7,347 nucleotides of DNA from an uncultured Eubacteriales bacterium (GCA_934465125.1 CAKSKO010000053.1:1-7347); one strand, 5' to 3'. Positions 1 through 6,626 are shown, counted from the stretch's first letter. The notes: generated by a model from the letters alone, not told the origin. Made by a program: numbers and translations.

Positions 1-607
1 CACCCCACCAGCTGAAGCAGATAGATAAATAACAATCTTCTTGATCTTTGAAATAGTATAAAATCCAAGCATTATTCTCGGACGTACAAGTAAAAGATCA
101 TAAAGAAATGTATGCTTTTCACATGTGATTGCCGACTTATATTTGTTACGTAGCCAACAAAAGAGCATCATCAGAATCCCTGCCAGCCCAGCTTCAGGAC
201 CCACACTGCCCCCAAAGGCCAACGGTAAAAACGCCGCACCCACCACTATGCCTAAATTGTTATAAGGGATATTTTGGTCACAAACAATTCTTCAAGGGAT
301 TTCGGATAATCAACCGTACTTATGCTGCCAAAAACCTATCACCACTCCCCCCCAATATGCAAATCAAGATAACACAAAGATTGATATGAATCCCGCCTAT
401 TAAAAAGCTGAACGCTGCTTGCAGAGTTTCTGACCACAAAACGCGCATCACAAGTCTCAGCATCTGCAAAAACAACGCGGTCATCACTCCGATTCCTCCA
501 TCGCAAAGAGTAGAAAATACGATAAAAATTGCCCAATTCCATATTTTTCGATATTGAATAATTTCTCGTTGTTTCTCCAAAATATCATTTCTTCTCATCT
601 TGCCCAT
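1..607 (-). pseudogene. ClC-type voltage-gated chloride channel family protein, frameshifted remnant (5' part, runs off the left edge)
   Basis: This is a broken membrane-protein gene read leftwards. Conceptual translation gives three pieces in different frames. From 607 to about 350, a hydrophobic N-terminal part contains TALFLQMLRLVMRVLW and ends CILGG. Dropping one base of the seven-G run (C run on plus, 347-353) then gives VVIGFWQHKYG. Dropping one T near 311-313 gives DYPKSLEELFVTK. From about 291 to 1 the reading is open again with IPYNNLGIVVG, then FGGSVGPEAGLAG and KIKKIVIYL. GGS-x-GPEA is a ClC family signature for the anion pathway, and the order LGG-(I/V)IG-(W)..KYGDYP..LEE..PYNNL..FGGS.GPEAG follows a Firmicute ClC subfamily as I recall it. 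Stops TGA at 292-294 and TAA at 320-322 interrupt the frames. The stretches between LEE and PYNN and after the GPEA motif look shorter than in intact relatives, suggesting small deletions. The start at 605-607 (or 596-598) has no good ribosome binding site. Family call fairly sure; a non-functional state is inferred from multiple lesions. Confidence 0.7.
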
Positions 608-649
608 AAAAAAAGCAGGTGTATCGATTTTAACTGATACACCTGCTTT
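608..649 (-). terminator. Rho-independent terminator of ppdK
   Basis: A perfect 14-bp inverted repeat (612-625 and 636-649, AAAGCAGGTGTATC on plus) encloses a 10-nt loop. On the minus strand the stem runs into seven T residues (608-614), the classic intrinsic terminator layout for leftward transcription. It lies 92 bases past the ppdK TAG. The plus-strand side has no comparable T run, so the direction is clear. The T tract ends exactly at the first possible start codon of the channel remnant. Confidence 0.92.
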
Positions 650-741
650 GATTATATTTAAACCATTTTCTACTTATCTCAAAGCATTAACCTTACGTAC
701 CGTCGCACGAAAAATTTTTGATAATTCTATGTGATGTACAA

Positions 742-3375
742 CTATTTTGCTTTGCTGCGGATTGCAGCCTGTGCTGCCGCCAAACGTGCAATCGGCACAC
801 GGAACGGAGAACAGGAAACATAATCAAGACCGATATTGTGACAGAATTCTACAGAAGATGGATCTCCACCATGCTCTCCGCAGATACCAAGCTTGATATC
901 CTTGCGTGTCGTACGGCCCAATTCTGCTGCCATCTTAACCAATTTGCCAACTCCATCCTGATCGAGTCTTGCAAACGGATCTGATTCATAGATCTTATTC
1001 TCATAGTATGCATCCAGGAATTTTCCTGCGTCATCACGGCTGAAGCCGAATGTCATTTGTGTCAAATCGTTTGTTCCAAAGCTAAAGAACTCTGCTTCTG
1101 TCGCGATTTCGTCAGCTGTCAGCGCTGCGCGAGGAATTTCAATCATAGTTCCAACGTGATACTGCATCGCTACTCCTGCTTCTGCAATCAAGACATCTGC
1201 TGTTTTTGTAACAACATCTTTGACAAATTTCAATTCCTTGACTTCACCAACAAGAGGAATCATGATCTCAGGAACAATTTTGTATTCCGGGTGTTCTTTT
1301 GACACAGCAATTGCAGCTTTAATAACCGCAGTTGTCTGCATTTCCGCGATCTCAGGATAAGAAACCGCCAAACGGCATCCGCGATGACCCATCATCGGGT
1401 TAAACTCATGAAGACTTGAGATAACAGCCTTTAATTCGTCAACAGTAATATTCAGCTCTTTTGAAAGCTCTACGATATCCTCTTCCTTTGTCGGGAGGAA
1501 CTCATGAAGAGGCGGGTCTAAGAAACGAACTGTCATCGGACGTCCTTCGAGCACTCTGTACATCTCTTCAAAGTCGCCCTGTTGATATGGAAGCAATTTC
1601 GCAAGAGCAGCTTTTCTCGCTTCAACTGTCTTCGCAACGATCATTTCGCGGATCGCTTTGATACGGTCTCCCTCAAAGAACATATGCTCTGTACGGCAAA
1701 GTCCAATACCCTGCGCCCCAAATTTAACAGCCTGCGCTGCATCACGCGGAGTATCTGCATTGGTACGTACTTTTAATGTGCGAGCAGAGTCTGCCCATTT
1801 CATGAAGCGTTCAAATGCACCGGTGATTTTTGCTTCTACTGTCGGAATCGCTTCTCCGTAAATTGCACCGGTTGAACCGTCTAAGGAGATATAGTCGCCC
1901 TCTTTCAGGGTTTGGCCACCTAATGTGAATACTTTTGCTTCCTCATCGATTGCAATCTCTCCGCATCCGGATACACAGCAAGTTCCCATTCCTCTCGCAA
2001 CAACAGCCGCATGGGATGTCATACCACCGCGAACGGTTAAAATTCCTTCTGCAGCAGCCATTCCTTCGATGTCTTCTGGAGATGTTTCAAGACGCGCCAA
2101 GATCACTTTCTCGCCCTTTTCTGCCCATGCCTTGGCATCTTCCGCTGTAAATACAACTCTCCCACAAGCCGCTCCTGGAGATGCCGCAAGTCCTTTTCCG
2201 ATCGGTTCCGCTTTTTTAAGCGCAGCGGCGTCAAACTGAGGATGGAGCAATGCGTCGAGTTGCTTCGGATCTACTCTTAAAACAGCCTGATCTCTGGTGA
2301 GTTTTCCTTCGTCAACGAGATCAACAGCGATCTTCAATGCGGCAGCTGCTGTTCGCTTTCCATTTCTTGTCTGCAACATATAAAGCTTTCCGTTTTCAAT
2401 TGTGAACTCCATGTCCTGCATATCAGCATAATGGTCTTCTAAGCGCTGCGCTGTTCTTGCAAATTGCTCGTACACTTCCGGCATAACATCCTTTAAGTGA
2501 TCAATCGGCTGCGGTGTGCGGATACCTGCAACAACGTCTTCTCCTTGCGCGTTCATCAAGTACTCCCCAAACAGTTTCTTTTCGCCTGTTGCAGGGTCAC
2601 GAGTAAACGCAACACCAGTTCCGGACGTTTCTCCGCTGTTTCCAAATACCATCGCCTGTACGTTAACCGCCGTTCCCCAGCTGTATGGAATCTCGTTCAT
2701 ACGGCGATATACGTTTGCTCGAGGATTGTCCCAAGAACGGAAAACTGCCTTAACAGCCTCTAAAAGCTGCTGCTTCGGATCAGTTGGGAATTCTTCTCCC
2801 TTACTCTCTTTATAAAATGCTTTGAAGGTTTCCACCAAAGCTTTTAAATCTTCAGCTGTTAACTCGGTATCGAGCTCAACACCCTTTTCTTCTTTTACTC
2901 TTGTAATGATTTTTTCAAACTCAGATTTTGGAAGTTCCATAACAACATCTGAGAACATCTGAATAAAACGGCGGTAGGAATCGTAGGCAAAACGTGGGTT
3001 ATTTGTAATCTCTGCTAACCCTTCTACAACCGTATCATTAAGGCCTAAATTTAAAATGGTATCCATCATTCCAGGCATAGAAGCTCTTGCGCCTGAACGC
3101 ACAGAAACAAGAAGCGGATTTTTAGGATCTCCGAAATTTTTTCCTGTTATCTTTTCCATTTTTGCAAGGCTATTGTAGATCTCCTCTTGAATTTCATCGG
3201 CAATCTTTTTACCGTCTTCATAATAACGGGTACAAGCCTCCGTTGAAACTGTAAAGCCTTGAGGAACCGGCATTCCCAAAGAAGTCATCTCCGCTAGGTT
3301 TGCTCCTTTTCCTCCCAGAAGCTCTCTCATTTTTCCGTTTCCTTCGGAAAAAAGGTACACATACTTGTGGCCCAT
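742..3375 (-). CDS. ppdK: Pyruvate, phosphate dikinase
   Basis: This cytosolic enzyme interconverts ATP + Pi + pyruvate and AMP + PPi + PEP. In clostridia it serves PPi-linked glycolysis or PEP synthesis. The 877-residue product is the usual bacterial length (C. symbiosum about 874). The N-terminal ATP-grasp-like nucleotide domain (about 1-340) carries GGKGANL (21-27), SVRSGARASMPGM (91-103, Arg93) and the metal/ATP end DMEFTIENG...LYMLQTR with Glu323 and Gln335. The swivelling phosphohistidine domain (about 390-510) has GGMTSHAAVVARGMG with catalytic His455. The C-terminal PEP/pyruvate barrel (about 520-877) has GLCRTEHMFF (Arg561), MIEIPRA (Glu746), SFGTNDLTQMTFGFSRDD (Asn769, Asp770) and GICGEHGGDP with catalytic Cys832. 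All key residues are present. The ATG start is set by AGGAGGT nine bases upstream; the stop is TAG. It is transcribed alone, divergently from glmU, with its own promoter and terminator. No adjacent PPDK regulatory kinase/phosphatase gene is seen in the window. Confidence 0.98.
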   Translation of the reverse strand: MGHKYVYLFSEGNGKMRELLGGKGANLAEMTSLGMPVPQGFTVSTEACTRYYEDGKKIADEIQEEIYNSLAKMEKITGKNFGDPKNPLLVSVRSGARASMPGMMDTILNLGLNDTVVEGLAEITNNPRFAYDSYRRFIQMFSDVVMELPKSEFEKIITRVKEEKGVELDTELTAEDLKALVETFKAFYKESKGEEFPTDPKQQLLEAVKAVFRSWDNPRANVYRRMNEIPYSWGTAVNVQAMVFGNSGETSGTGVAFTRDPATGEKKLFGEYLMNAQGEDVVAGIRTPQPIDHLKDVMPEVYEQFARTAQRLEDHYADMQDMEFTIENGKLYMLQTRNGKRTAAAALKIAVDLVDEGKLTRDQAVLRVDPKQLDALLHPQFDAAALKKAEPIGKGLAASPGAACGRVVFTAEDAKAWAEKGEKVILARLETSPEDIEGMAAAEGILTVRGGMTSHAAVVARGMGTCCVSGCGEIAIDEEAKVFTLGGQTLKEGDYISLDGSTGAIYGEAIPTVEAKITGAFERFMKWADSARTLKVRTNADTPRDAAQAVKFGAQGIGLCRTEHMFFEGDRIKAIREMIVAKTVEARKAALAKLLPYQQGDFEEMYRVLEGRPMTVRFLDPPLHEFLPTKEEDIVELSKELNITVDELKAVISSLHEFNPMMGHRGCRLAVSYPEIAEMQTTAVIKAAIAVSKEHPEYKIVPEIMIPLVGEVKELKFVKDVVTKTADVLIAEAGVAMQYHVGTMIEIPRAALTADEIATEAEFFSFGTNDLTQMTFGFSRDDAGKFLDAYYENKIYESDPFARLDQDGVGKLVKMAAELGRTTRKDIKLGICGEHGGDPSSVEFCHNIGLDYVSCSPFRVPIARLAAAQAAIRSKAK

Positions 3376-3384
3376 GAATTATCT

Positions 3385-3391
3385 ACCTCCT
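3385..3391 (-). promoter_or_regulatory. ppdK ribosome binding site
   Basis: The minus strand reads AGGAGGT nine bases before the ATG at 3373-3375. It is a full match to the anti-Shine-Dalgarno sequence and fixes the ppdK start. Confidence 0.9.
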
Positions 3392-3426
3392 AAAATTATA
3401 TGTCACTGCAGCGATGCGCAGAAGAA

Positions 3427-3457
3427 CTTTTTACCAGTAATTTACTGTCTGAAAAAG
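3427..3457. promoter_or_regulatory. Imperfect dyad in the ppdK 5' untranslated region, candidate operator
   Basis: The core is a perfect inverted repeat, CAGTAA (3435-3440), one T, TTACTG (3442-3447). It is flanked by a second, nearly co-centred pair, CTTTTT (3427-3432) and AAAAAG (3452-3457). It lies about 15-27 bases downstream of the inferred ppdK transcription start. That position suits a repressor or roadblock site better than an RNA hairpin, because the core has only a one-base loop. TTACTGGT also occurs twice near the glmU promoter. The regulator is unknown, and the site does not match the CcpA cre or Rex consensus as I know them. Confidence 0.4.
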
Positions 3458-3467
3458 CTCAACTAAT

Positions 3468-3476
3468 ATTATAACA
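3468..3476 (-). promoter_or_regulatory. ppdK promoter, extended -10
   Basis: The minus strand reads TGTTATAAT: a perfect TATAAT preceded by the TGn extension. At 17-bp spacing the -35 region is poor (TAGTAA, 3491-3496), which an extended -10 can tolerate. The expected transcription start is near 3461, giving an untranslated leader of about 85 bases that contains the CAGTAA/TTACTG dyad. Confidence 0.65.
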
Positions 3477-3533
3477 AAAGTTTTTTGGAATTACTATCTC
3501 TTTTTGACATAAAATCATTGTATTCTTCGCAAA

Positions 3534-3543
3534 TTTTACTGGT
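3534..3543 (+). repeat. TTTTACTGGT motif, copy 1
   Basis: This ten-base sequence is repeated exactly at 3590-3599, 56 bases downstream. Its last eight bases (TTACTGGT) also occur inverted at 3433-3440. This copy lies about 14 bases upstream of the TTGACA box proposed for glmU. It may be half of a regulatory site or may be chance in AT-rich DNA. Confidence 0.35.
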
Positions 3544-3557
3544 CAAAACAATTAACT

Positions 3558-3587
3558 TTGACAAAACATCATTTTAAACTTGAAAAT
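3558..3587 (+). promoter_or_regulatory. Possible glmU promoter
   Basis: A perfect TTGACA (3558-3563) is followed after 18 bases by GAAAAT (3582-3587, four of six matches to TATAAT). A second perfect TTGACA at 3504-3509 has no usable -10. AT-rich sequence between 3605 and 3660 offers TATA-like hexamers but none with a good -35. Some promoter is required here because glmU is the first rightward gene; the exact site is uncertain. Confidence 0.35.
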
Positions 3588-3589
3588 TT

Positions 3590-3599
3590 TTTTACTGGT
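3590..3599 (+). repeat. TTTTACTGGT motif, copy 2
   Basis: This is an exact copy of the ten bases at 3534-3543. It overlaps the transcription start expected from the proposed glmU promoter, so the two copies bracket that promoter. Confidence 0.35.
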
Positions 3600-3668
3600 G
3601 AGATAATTATAAGCAGAATCTATTATATATTTTAGTTGATCTTATTTAAAATTTTAAAATAAACTATA

Positions 3669-3674
3669 AGGAGG
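3669..3674 (+). promoter_or_regulatory. glmU ribosome binding site that selects a TTG start
   Basis: AGGAGG lies eight bases before the TTG at 3683-3685. There is no in-frame ATG upstream, and the first internal Met (residue 17) falls after the nucleotide-binding loop. This site therefore decides the unusual TTG start. Confidence 0.88.
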
Positions 3675-3682
3675 AAGGAAAA

Positions 3683-4729
3683 TTGCCAGAACAATGTGCA
3701 GTCATCCTAGCAGCAGGAGAAGGAAAACGCATGAAATCTGACGCACCAAAGGTGCTTTCCCCCGTGCTCTTTAAGCCAATGCTTAGTTGGGTGATCGATT
3801 CCGTTAAAAAAGCGGAGATCAATAAAGTCTGTGTTGTTGCAGGATTTCGCCATGAATTGGTTGAATCTCACTTAAAACAAACCAGCCCGTCTTGTCAAAC
3901 AACGCTGCAGCTTGAACGTAAGGGAACAGGTCACGCCGTACAAATGGCGTCATCTTTCTTAAAGAACTCTTTAAGAGACGATGTTTTGATTTTAAATGGT
4001 GATGCACCTTTTATTGACTCACAAACAATCAAAGATGCCTATCGGCTTCATAAAGAAAAGAAAAATGCTGCAACTGTTATCTCTGCCTCGCTCGACAATC
4101 CATTCGGATATGGGCGTGTTGTCAGAGACGAGAGAAACGGGAATGTTCAAGCTATTATAGAGCAAAAGGATGCAAACAGCGATATTCAGCAAATAAAGGA
4201 AGTAAACTCTGGCGCTTACTGGTTCCGGGTCAGCTCGCTTTTGTCTGTTTTAGAGAACCTCTCCAACGATAACGCTCAGGGAGAATATTATTTGCCTGAT
4301 ACTTTGAAGCTACTGCTGCGAAAAGGTGAGCGAATCGGTGCCTATTTAGCACCGTCTGCCGATCTTGTACTGGGTGCAAACGACTGTTTGCAGCTTCATC
4401 AGTTGGAATGCATTGCACGAAGAAAGATCCTAACATCGTTGATGAAATCCGGAGTTAGAATTCCGGCAAGTGACGGGGTTTTGATTGGACCAGATGTTAC
4501 AGTACAGCCTGGAGCCTGTATTTTACCTGGAACGATCATTTCTGGCAGAACAACGATTGGAGCCGGTTCTGTAATCGGCCCAAATTCTCAGGTTATCGAC
4601 AGCGCTATCGGGAAACGCACTGTTTTGAACGCTGTTTACTGCAAAAATAGCTTTATACAAGATGAACAAACCGTTGGTCCTTTTGTTTCAATATTCAACA
4701 ACAACGATACGTTTGCCAATCAATTTTAA
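3683..4729 (+). CDS. glmU: GlmU-type UDP-GlcNAc pyrophosphorylase lacking the acetyltransferase half
   Basis: The N-terminal Rossmann-like uridylyltransferase is expected to make UDP-N-acetylglucosamine from UTP and GlcNAc-1-phosphate, for peptidoglycan and wall polymers. It is complete: LAAGEGKRMKSDAPKVL (9-25, Arg16 and Lys23), GTGHAVQ (81-87), NGD (Asp107), Glu160, EVNSGAYWF (Asn175), GEYYLPDTL (200-208) and GAND (Asn233) match the known E. coli positions. From about 256 a left-handed beta-helix begins, with hexapeptide turns such as IGPDVTV, ITIGAG-like and VIGPNSQV. The protein then stops at residue 348 after TVGPFVSIF, where E. coli GlmU reads IGPFARLRPG. The family is normally about 450-460 residues. 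The segment with the acetyltransferase His (E. coli His363) and acetyl-CoA site is absent, and only 44 bases separate the stop from prs, so no frameshift hides it. The TTG start is fixed by AGGAGG. It is probably co-transcribed with prs. Alternative: a paralogue serving another nucleotide-sugar pathway. Confidence 0.85.
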   Translation: MPEQCAVILAAGEGKRMKSDAPKVLSPVLFKPMLSWVIDSVKKAEINKVCVVAGFRHELVESHLKQTSPSCQTTLQLERKGTGHAVQMASSFLKNSLRDDVLILNGDAPFIDSQTIKDAYRLHKEKKNAATVISASLDNPFGYGRVVRDERNGNVQAIIEQKDANSDIQQIKEVNSGAYWFRVSSLLSVLENLSNDNAQGEYYLPDTLKLLLRKGERIGAYLAPSADLVLGANDCLQLHQLECIARRKILTSLMKSGVRIPASDGVLIGPDVTVQPGACILPGTIISGRTTIGAGSVIGPNSQVIDSAIGKRTVLNAVYCKNSFIQDEQTVGPFVSIFNNNDTFANQF

Positions 4730-4773
4730 TCTATTTTATTGACGTTAAATTACAATTACAAGGGGATAGAAAA

Positions 4774-5733
4774 ATGAACTTTCACGGTAAGGATATCAAA
4801 ATTTTCACAGCAAATTCAAACCCAAACGTTGCCCGCGAAATCGCAGAATGCTTAGGACTTCCGCTTGGAAAGTCAGATGTCAGCACATTTAGCGATGGGG
4901 AAATTTCTGTTTCGCTGCATGAATCTGTTCGCGGATCCGACTGTTTTATCGTTCAGTCGACCTGCTATCCGGTCAACAATCATATTATGGAACTTTTAAT
5001 TATGATCGATGCAATGAAACGTGCTTCGGCCGCACGTATTACAGCTGTTATCCCATACTTTGGATATGCAAGACAGGACCGCAAAGCAAAAGCTCGCGAT
5101 TCTATTTCTGCGAAGCTGGTTGCCGACTTGATTACAACCGCTGGAGCAGACCGTGTTTTAACAATGGATCTTCATGCACCGCAAATTCAGGGATTTTTCA
5201 ACATTCCTGTTGATCATCTTGTTGGTGCACCGCTCTTAGCTTCGTTCTTAAAGGAAAAAATAGGTGATCAAACAGAGGACTATGCTGTTGTTTCTCCTGA
5301 TTTGGGATCGGTTACCAGAGCTAGAAACTTCGCTGCAAGGCTCGGATGTCCTCTTGCCATTATTGATAAAAGACGTCAGAAAGCAAATGTTTCTGAGGTT
5401 ATGAATATTATAGGCGATGTTAAGGGCAAAAAGATTTTCTTAGTCGATGATATGATCGACACAGCCGGAACTTTGTGCAACGCTGCTACTGCTATTCTGG
5501 AAAAAGGAGGCGCTACCGAGGTATATGCTTGTGCAACCCATGCCGTGTTATCCGGACCCGCGATTGAACGAATCGAACAAAGTCCGATTAAAGAGTTAAT
5601 CTTACTCAACACCGTTCCGATTCCGGAAGAAAGAATGCTTGATCGCTTCACGATCCTATCCATCGCTCCGCTGTTTGCAGAAGCCATCGAAAGAATTTAT
5701 GCTGACCGTCCTGTTTCCCCAATGTTTACTTGA
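4774..5733 (+). CDS. prs: Ribose-phosphate pyrophosphokinase (PRPP synthetase)
   Basis: This cytosolic enzyme transfers pyrophosphate from ATP to ribose-5-phosphate, giving PRPP and AMP for purine, pyrimidine, NAD, histidine and tryptophan synthesis. Its 319 residues are typical of class I enzymes. Visible motifs are FSDGE (39-43) in the N-terminal half, the ATP-binding PYFGYARQDRK (94-104), MDLHAPQIQGFF (131-142) with the metal-binding His134, the catalytic flexible-loop region IDKRRQ (197-202), and the PRPP/ribose-5-phosphate loop VDDMIDTAGT (224-233). The ATG start has AGGGG (4761-4765) eight bases upstream. It follows glmU by 44 bases with no terminator between them, so the two genes probably share a transcript, as in other Firmicutes. 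It is followed by a hairpin rather than by the ctc gene seen in Bacillus. Nothing looks abnormal in the protein. Confidence 0.98.
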   Translation: MNFHGKDIKIFTANSNPNVAREIAECLGLPLGKSDVSTFSDGEISVSLHESVRGSDCFIVQSTCYPVNNHIMELLIMIDAMKRASAARITAVIPYFGYARQDRKAKARDSISAKLVADLITTAGADRVLTMDLHAPQIQGFFNIPVDHLVGAPLLASFLKEKIGDQTEDYAVVSPDLGSVTRARNFAARLGCPLAIIDKRRQKANVSEVMNIIGDVKGKKIFLVDDMIDTAGTLCNAATAILEKGGATEVYACATHAVLSGPAIERIEQSPIKELILLNTVPIPEERMLDRFTILSIAPLFAEAIERIYADRPVSPMFT

Positions 5734-5763
5734 TTTATGCACCCGATTATTTTATAATAGGCA

Positions 5764-5777
5764 AAGTAATATTACTT
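5764..5777. repeat. Perfect 14-bp palindrome downstream of prs
   Basis: AAGTAATATTACTT is a perfect self-complementary sequence 30 bases after the prs stop. It is followed by a T-rich stretch (5781-5789). With four loop bases only five AT-rich pairs form, so it would be a weak terminator at best. Its AGTAA/TTACT arms resemble the dyad at 3435-3447, but with a two-base instead of a one-base centre. Confidence 0.3.
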
Positions 5778-5828
5778 ACTTGATTTTTTATGCTCTTTAC
5801 GTTCATACGATAAAAATAGCGGGCGTTA

Positions 5829-5854
5829 GGCGGGGTAGAATAGTCTACCCCGCC
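5829..5854 (+). terminator. Strong GC-rich hairpin after prs, probable terminator without a close U tract
   Basis: Perfect 11-bp arms, GGCGGGGTAGA (5829-5839) and TCTACCCCGCC (5844-5854), enclose a four-base loop, ATAG. This is the most stable small structure seen in the window and stands out against AT-rich flanks. Rightwards the nearest T run is TTTT at 5863-5866, nine bases past the stem; leftwards a T5 run lies about 14 bases away. Its position between prs and a possible pth promoter suggests a terminator for the glmU-prs transcript, but the U tract is not canonical. A processing or stabilising hairpin, or a dispersed palindromic repeat, are alternatives. The rest of the 5734-5971 gap shows no supportable gene. 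Confidence 0.5.
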
Positions 5855-5886
5855 ATAGAGTGTTTTACTGAATTCTATAGTAGTAT

Positions 5887-5895
5887 TGTTATACA
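5887..5895 (+). promoter_or_regulatory. Possible pth promoter, extended -10
   Basis: TGTTATACA is a TGn-extended -10 with four of six matches to TATAAT. There is no good -35 at standard spacing; TTTACT at 5864-5869 is 20 bases upstream. It sits just after the hairpin and would give a leader of about 70 bases before pth. Weak support from sequence alone. Confidence 0.3.
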
Positions 5896-5971
5896 TCGAT
5901 TGGATGTGTAATCGACTGCCTCTATCTATTTTCTGTCATTCATTCTAACTAAAACCAGCTGGAGGAATATC

Positions 5972-6595
5972 ATGCTGCATCTTTTCGACTCCGTTCAAAA
6001 AGGGGATCGTTCTATAAAGAGCGGTCCGGTTGAATACTTAATTGTTGGATTAGGAAACCCAGGCCGGCAATATGAAAATACAAGACACAACGCAGGTTTT
6101 TTAGCGCTCGACCTCATCGCGGAAAAATGCGAAGTGGCAATTGACCGACTGAAATTTAAATCGCTGACCAGCAGAGCCGTTGTTGGCGGAAAACAGGTCC
6201 TCTTGATGAAACCGCAAACCTTTATGAACTTAAGCGGACAGGCGGTAACAGAAGCGATGGCGTTTTATAAAATTCCGGTCGAAAGGGTGATTGTTCTTTT
6301 TGATGATATTTCCCTTATCCCTGGAAAACTCCGGATCAGGAGAAAAGGGAGTGATGGAGGGCACAACGGAATTAAAAATATCATCTATCTCACCGGTAAA
6401 AATACGTTTCCGAGAATCAAAATAGGCGTTGGTGCAAAACCAAACAGCGGATGGAATCTTGCTGACTGGGTCCTTTCCTCATTTTCTGAATCAGAGCAAA
6501 AAGACCTTCTAAAAGCATTAGAAAACTGTTACTCTGCATCAGAGCTTATTGTATCCGACAAAATAGATCAGGCTATGAATCTCTTTAACTCATAA
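5972..6595 (+). CDS. pth: Peptidyl-tRNA hydrolase with short N-terminal extension
   Basis: This cytosolic esterase releases tRNA from peptidyl-tRNA that drops off stalled ribosomes, and is normally essential in bacteria. The 207-residue product has the full family signature: GLGNPG (26-31, Asn29), TRHNAGF with catalytic His39, PQTFMNLSG (81-89, Asn86), FDDISLIPGKLRIRRKGSDGGHNG (Asp111, His131, Asn132), and a C-terminal region ending in NLFNS. These correspond to E. coli Asn10, His20, Asn68, Asp93, His113 and Asn114. The start is ATG with GGAGGA five bases upstream. It adds about 19 residues (MLHLFDSVQKGDRSIKSGP) before the usual YLIVGLGNPG beginning; there is no later in-frame ATG before the core, so the extension appears real. 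The gene lies between prs and mfd as in other Firmicutes. Confidence 0.97.
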   Translation: MLHLFDSVQKGDRSIKSGPVEYLIVGLGNPGRQYENTRHNAGFLALDLIAEKCEVAIDRLKFKSLTSRAVVGGKQVLLMKPQTFMNLSGQAVTEAMAFYKIPVERVIVLFDDISLIPGKLRIRRKGSDGGHNGIKNIIYLTGKNTFPRIKIGVGAKPNSGWNLADWVLSSFSESEQKDLLKALENCYSASELIVSDKIDQAMNLFNS

Positions 6596-6626
6596 TAAAA
6601 ATAATGTGTTAATACAATAAAATGAG

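Noticed and set aside
347..353. Seven-G run as a phase-variation switch
   Set aside because: Correcting this run alone does not restore the gene, because further frame breaks follow within 60 bases.
129..389. Plus-strand open frame of 86 codons
   Set aside because: It is antisense to the channel remnant, has no ribosome binding site, and its composition shows no recognisable domain; the minus strand carries clear ClC family motifs.
339..542. Minus-strand 67-codon frame overlapping the channel remnant
   Set aside because: It is an out-of-frame shadow; the hydrophobic, family-like sequence is in the neighbouring frame.
718..2815. Several plus-strand frames of 60-100 codons opposite ppdK
   Set aside because: All are antisense to an intact, strongly conserved gene and lack ribosome binding sites or family resemblance.
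3435..3447. CcpA cre or Rex operator
   Set aside because: The dyad CAGTAA-T-TTACTG does not match the cre core or the TTGTGAA/TTCACAA Rex site.
4727..4773. Frameshift hiding the rest of GlmU
   Set aside because: Only 44 bases remain before prs, far too few for the missing acetyltransferase segment in any frame.
5376..5687. Minus-strand frame of 103 codons inside prs
   Set aside because: It is a shadow of the conserved prs coding sequence with no start signal.
5639..5911. Plus-strand 90-codon frame from the end of prs into the spacer
   Set aside because: It starts inside prs in another frame, reads through the palindrome and the strong hairpin, and encodes nothing recognisable.
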